Shown one piece after another: positions 28,230 through 29,217 of a stretch of 29,217 bases of DNA. The stretch comes from a virus, in the IMG/VR virus record IMGVR_UViG_3300007511_001876, positions 1 through 29,217 of that record. One strand, written 5' to 3'. The notes beneath the pieces were generated by a model that did no database searches, was not told the origin of the DNA, and was given only the letters and a program-made list of their open reading frames with translations. Every line of letters starts with the position of its first letter. Within the stretch, counting starts at the first letter, position 1. The position numbers were made by a program, and so were the translations under genes.

Positions 28230-28884
28230 CTGGAATAAAATCAAATAGCTCTTTGGAAATATCTATAAAAATAGGATAACTTAAAATAGCGTCAAGATAC
28301 TCAGGTTCGTCCTTAACTAATTCCCATCTTTGAAATAATTTCATTTTTTGAGCACAGTTGGCATAATCAAATTTATCAAATGTGCTGCCTCCTCCATAAC
28401 TGGCCACTATATTGATGGTTTCATCTGTTTCACACAAATCAAATCTCTTTTCAAGTTCTCTCCTGTAATCAGGACTTGTTACCCAACTGTTGTAATTAAT
28501 AAACTTGTCTGGGTGTGTTTTGACGTATTTGTATAGCTCTAAATACAGGGGAATAAGATTCCTTGTTCCACCGCCTCGGTCTCTAACTATGTTTCTTTCT
28601 TTGAAAAAATTATACGCACTCGCATACCAGTTATAGGGGTCTCTTAATACGATGTAGGGAAGCTCTGTTTCTAAATCTAATTCGCTAAGCATAAAAGGAT
28701 GGATATTTTCATAGGAACAAACAAAATGGTCAAAAGGAACTTCCCCTTCTTCTCTGGCTTGCTCTGGTTTGCCATAATCACTGATATTGTTCCAATAAAC
28801 GTAATTGTCCAAGTGGGCCAAATACCAATTTATGAATGCATGGTTGCCACTGCGTTGAATTCCACAAAATACGTGCCTTAACAT
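28204..28884 (-). CDS. Sulfotransferase-like protein
   Basis: This 226-residue protein has the 5'-phosphosulfate loop G8-I-Q-R-S-G-N-H15, and Y-I-V-L-R-D-P-Y-N-W-Y-A-S-A-Y (77-91) at the 3'-phosphate site. It is homologous to the first 260 residues of the large fusion protein of the minus gene 3360-5633 (shared G-(I/Q)-x-R-S-G-x-H, G-G-S-T-F/R-G-S-S-F, and W-(E/K)-L-x-x-x-x-x-(E/D)-(Y/F) regions). The ATG at 28884 stands six bases after TATATT on the minus strand and has no ribosome site. Its divergent partner begins 33 bases away. It heads an operon with a glycosyltransferase-like gene, in keeping with sulfation of a glycan. Confidence 0.72.
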   Translation of the reverse strand: MLRHVFCGIQRSGNHAFINWYLAHLDNYVYWNNISDYGKPEQAREEGEVPFDHFVCSYENIHPFMLSELDLETELPYIVLRDPYNWYASAYNFFKERNIVRDRGGGTRNLIPLYLELYKYVKTHPDKFINYNSWVTSPDYRRELEKRFDLCETDETINIVASYGGGSTFDKFDYANCAQKMKLFQRWELVKDEPEYLDAILSYPIFIDISKELFDFIPDDCIFNPN

Positions 28885-28906
28885 ACAGATAATATAGTTT
28901 TTGAAG

Positions 28907-28914
28907 TATATATC
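28907..28914 (+). promoter_or_regulatory. TATATATC directly before the gene at 28918
   Basis: TATATATC lies three bases before the ATG at 28918 in a 33-base gap between divergent genes. The same arrangement (AAGTATATA just before the ATG) is seen before the gene at 23930. It may be a late-type -10 element that yields a leaderless transcript. Confidence 0.35.
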
Positions 28915-28917
28915 AGT

Positions 28918-29175
28918 ATGAATTTTAAAGAATGGTTTATGGAAGCAACCGCAAAGACAGACAATCTTGCGGAAGCAATCACAAAAACACTAGAATTTAT
29001 GATTCCTGGTCAGTGGAAGTTTGACTCAAGCGACAATCACCAATGGCACCCTCATAAAGCAATTCGAGTGCATGGATACTTAAAAAATGAGAAAACACCA
29101 CGTCCTTCTCAATATTTCATGTTAGGTGTATTTGCCATTTTTAGAAAAACCCATAAAGACTTACGATTCCATTGA
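28918..29175 (+). CDS. 85-residue protein with capsid-targeting-like N-terminus
   Basis: This protein begins MNFKEWFMEATAKTD. F-M-E-A fits the T4 head-protease site ((L/I)-x-E|A) exactly where cleavage would free the mature part. The rest has a helix (LAEAITKTLEFMI) and a region rich in His, Trp and Lys; no family was recognised. There is no ribosome site, and TATATATC lies three bases before the ATG. The stop at 29175 leaves 42 bases to the window end with nothing to annotate. It may be shortened by a frameshift, which cannot be judged here. Confidence 0.55.
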   Translation: MNFKEWFMEATAKTDNLAEAITKTLEFMIPGQWKFDSSDNHQWHPHKAIRVHGYLKNEKTPRPSQYFMLGVFAIFRKTHKDLRFH

Positions 29176-29217
29176 CGGGCATACCAATATGAGAATAGTA
29201 TGTCACATGCATTACAT

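Overview
The window looks like a piece of a lytic, tailed double-stranded DNA phage genome with T4-type replication and recombination genes. It carries a gp32-type single-stranded DNA-binding protein, a gp41/DnaB-type helicase, a UvsW-type SF2 helicase, a UvsY-like protein and one exact T4-type late promoter (TATAAATA). The DNA polymerase is unlike T4's: it is a short family A enzyme. From memory, Rhodothermus phage RM378 and the uncultivated 'Far-T4' phages combine T4-type genes with a family A polymerase, so this may be a relative; no search was run. The DNA is AT-rich, genes are tightly packed, most have good Shine-Dalgarno sites, and I see no tRNA, integrase, CRISPR array or insertion sequence.

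Layout. 1-3.1 kb (minus): gp32, two proteins of unknown function and a SAM-methyltransferase-like protein. 3.2-5.6 kb (minus): a large sulfotransferase-like/TPR/glycosyltransferase fusion ending in a structured 3' region and an intrinsic terminator. 5.7-6.1 kb (plus): one gene with a late promoter, closed by a bidirectional terminator. 6.1-10.0 kb (minus): a replication and repair operon in the order small protein, Nudix hydrolase, DnaB-like helicase, UvsY-like protein, 41-residue protein, HhH-GPD DNA glycosylase, unknown. 10.1-12.6 kb (minus): a glycosyltransferase-like gene, a possible sigma-like protein and the family A polymerase. 12.7-15.1 kb (plus): a Cys-rich small protein, a 367-base non-coding, highly structured stretch, a radical SAM protein, an unknown protein and a small membrane protein. 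15.1-16.6 kb (minus): a methyltransferase and a sugar-nucleotide epimerase. 16.7-25.1 kb: strands alternate every one to three genes. 25.1-28.9 kb (minus): a DUF6717-like protein, an AtpZ/AtpI-like protein, an FmdB zinc ribbon, a possible ADP-ribosyltransferase-like protein, a glycosyltransferase-like protein and a second sulfotransferase-like protein.

The most striking signal is a short N-terminal motif of the form F-K-E-W-L (about residues 3-12). It begins nine otherwise unrelated proteins between 16.7 and 29.2 kb, and a tenth protein carries it at the C-terminus. It resembles the capsid-targeting sequence of T4 internal head proteins. If that reading is right, this phage loads a varied set of enzymes into its head for injection, including a polynucleotide-kinase-like ATPase, a sulfotransferase-like protein, a ParB/sulfiredoxin-like protein and a zinc-ribbon protein.

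A second theme is surface chemistry: three sulfotransferase-like proteins, three glycosyltransferase-like proteins, an epimerase, two methyltransferases and a radical SAM enzyme could make or modify a glycan. A third theme is promoter layout: several genes have their -10 element only about 2-10 bases before the ATG, which would give leaderless or nearly leaderless transcripts.
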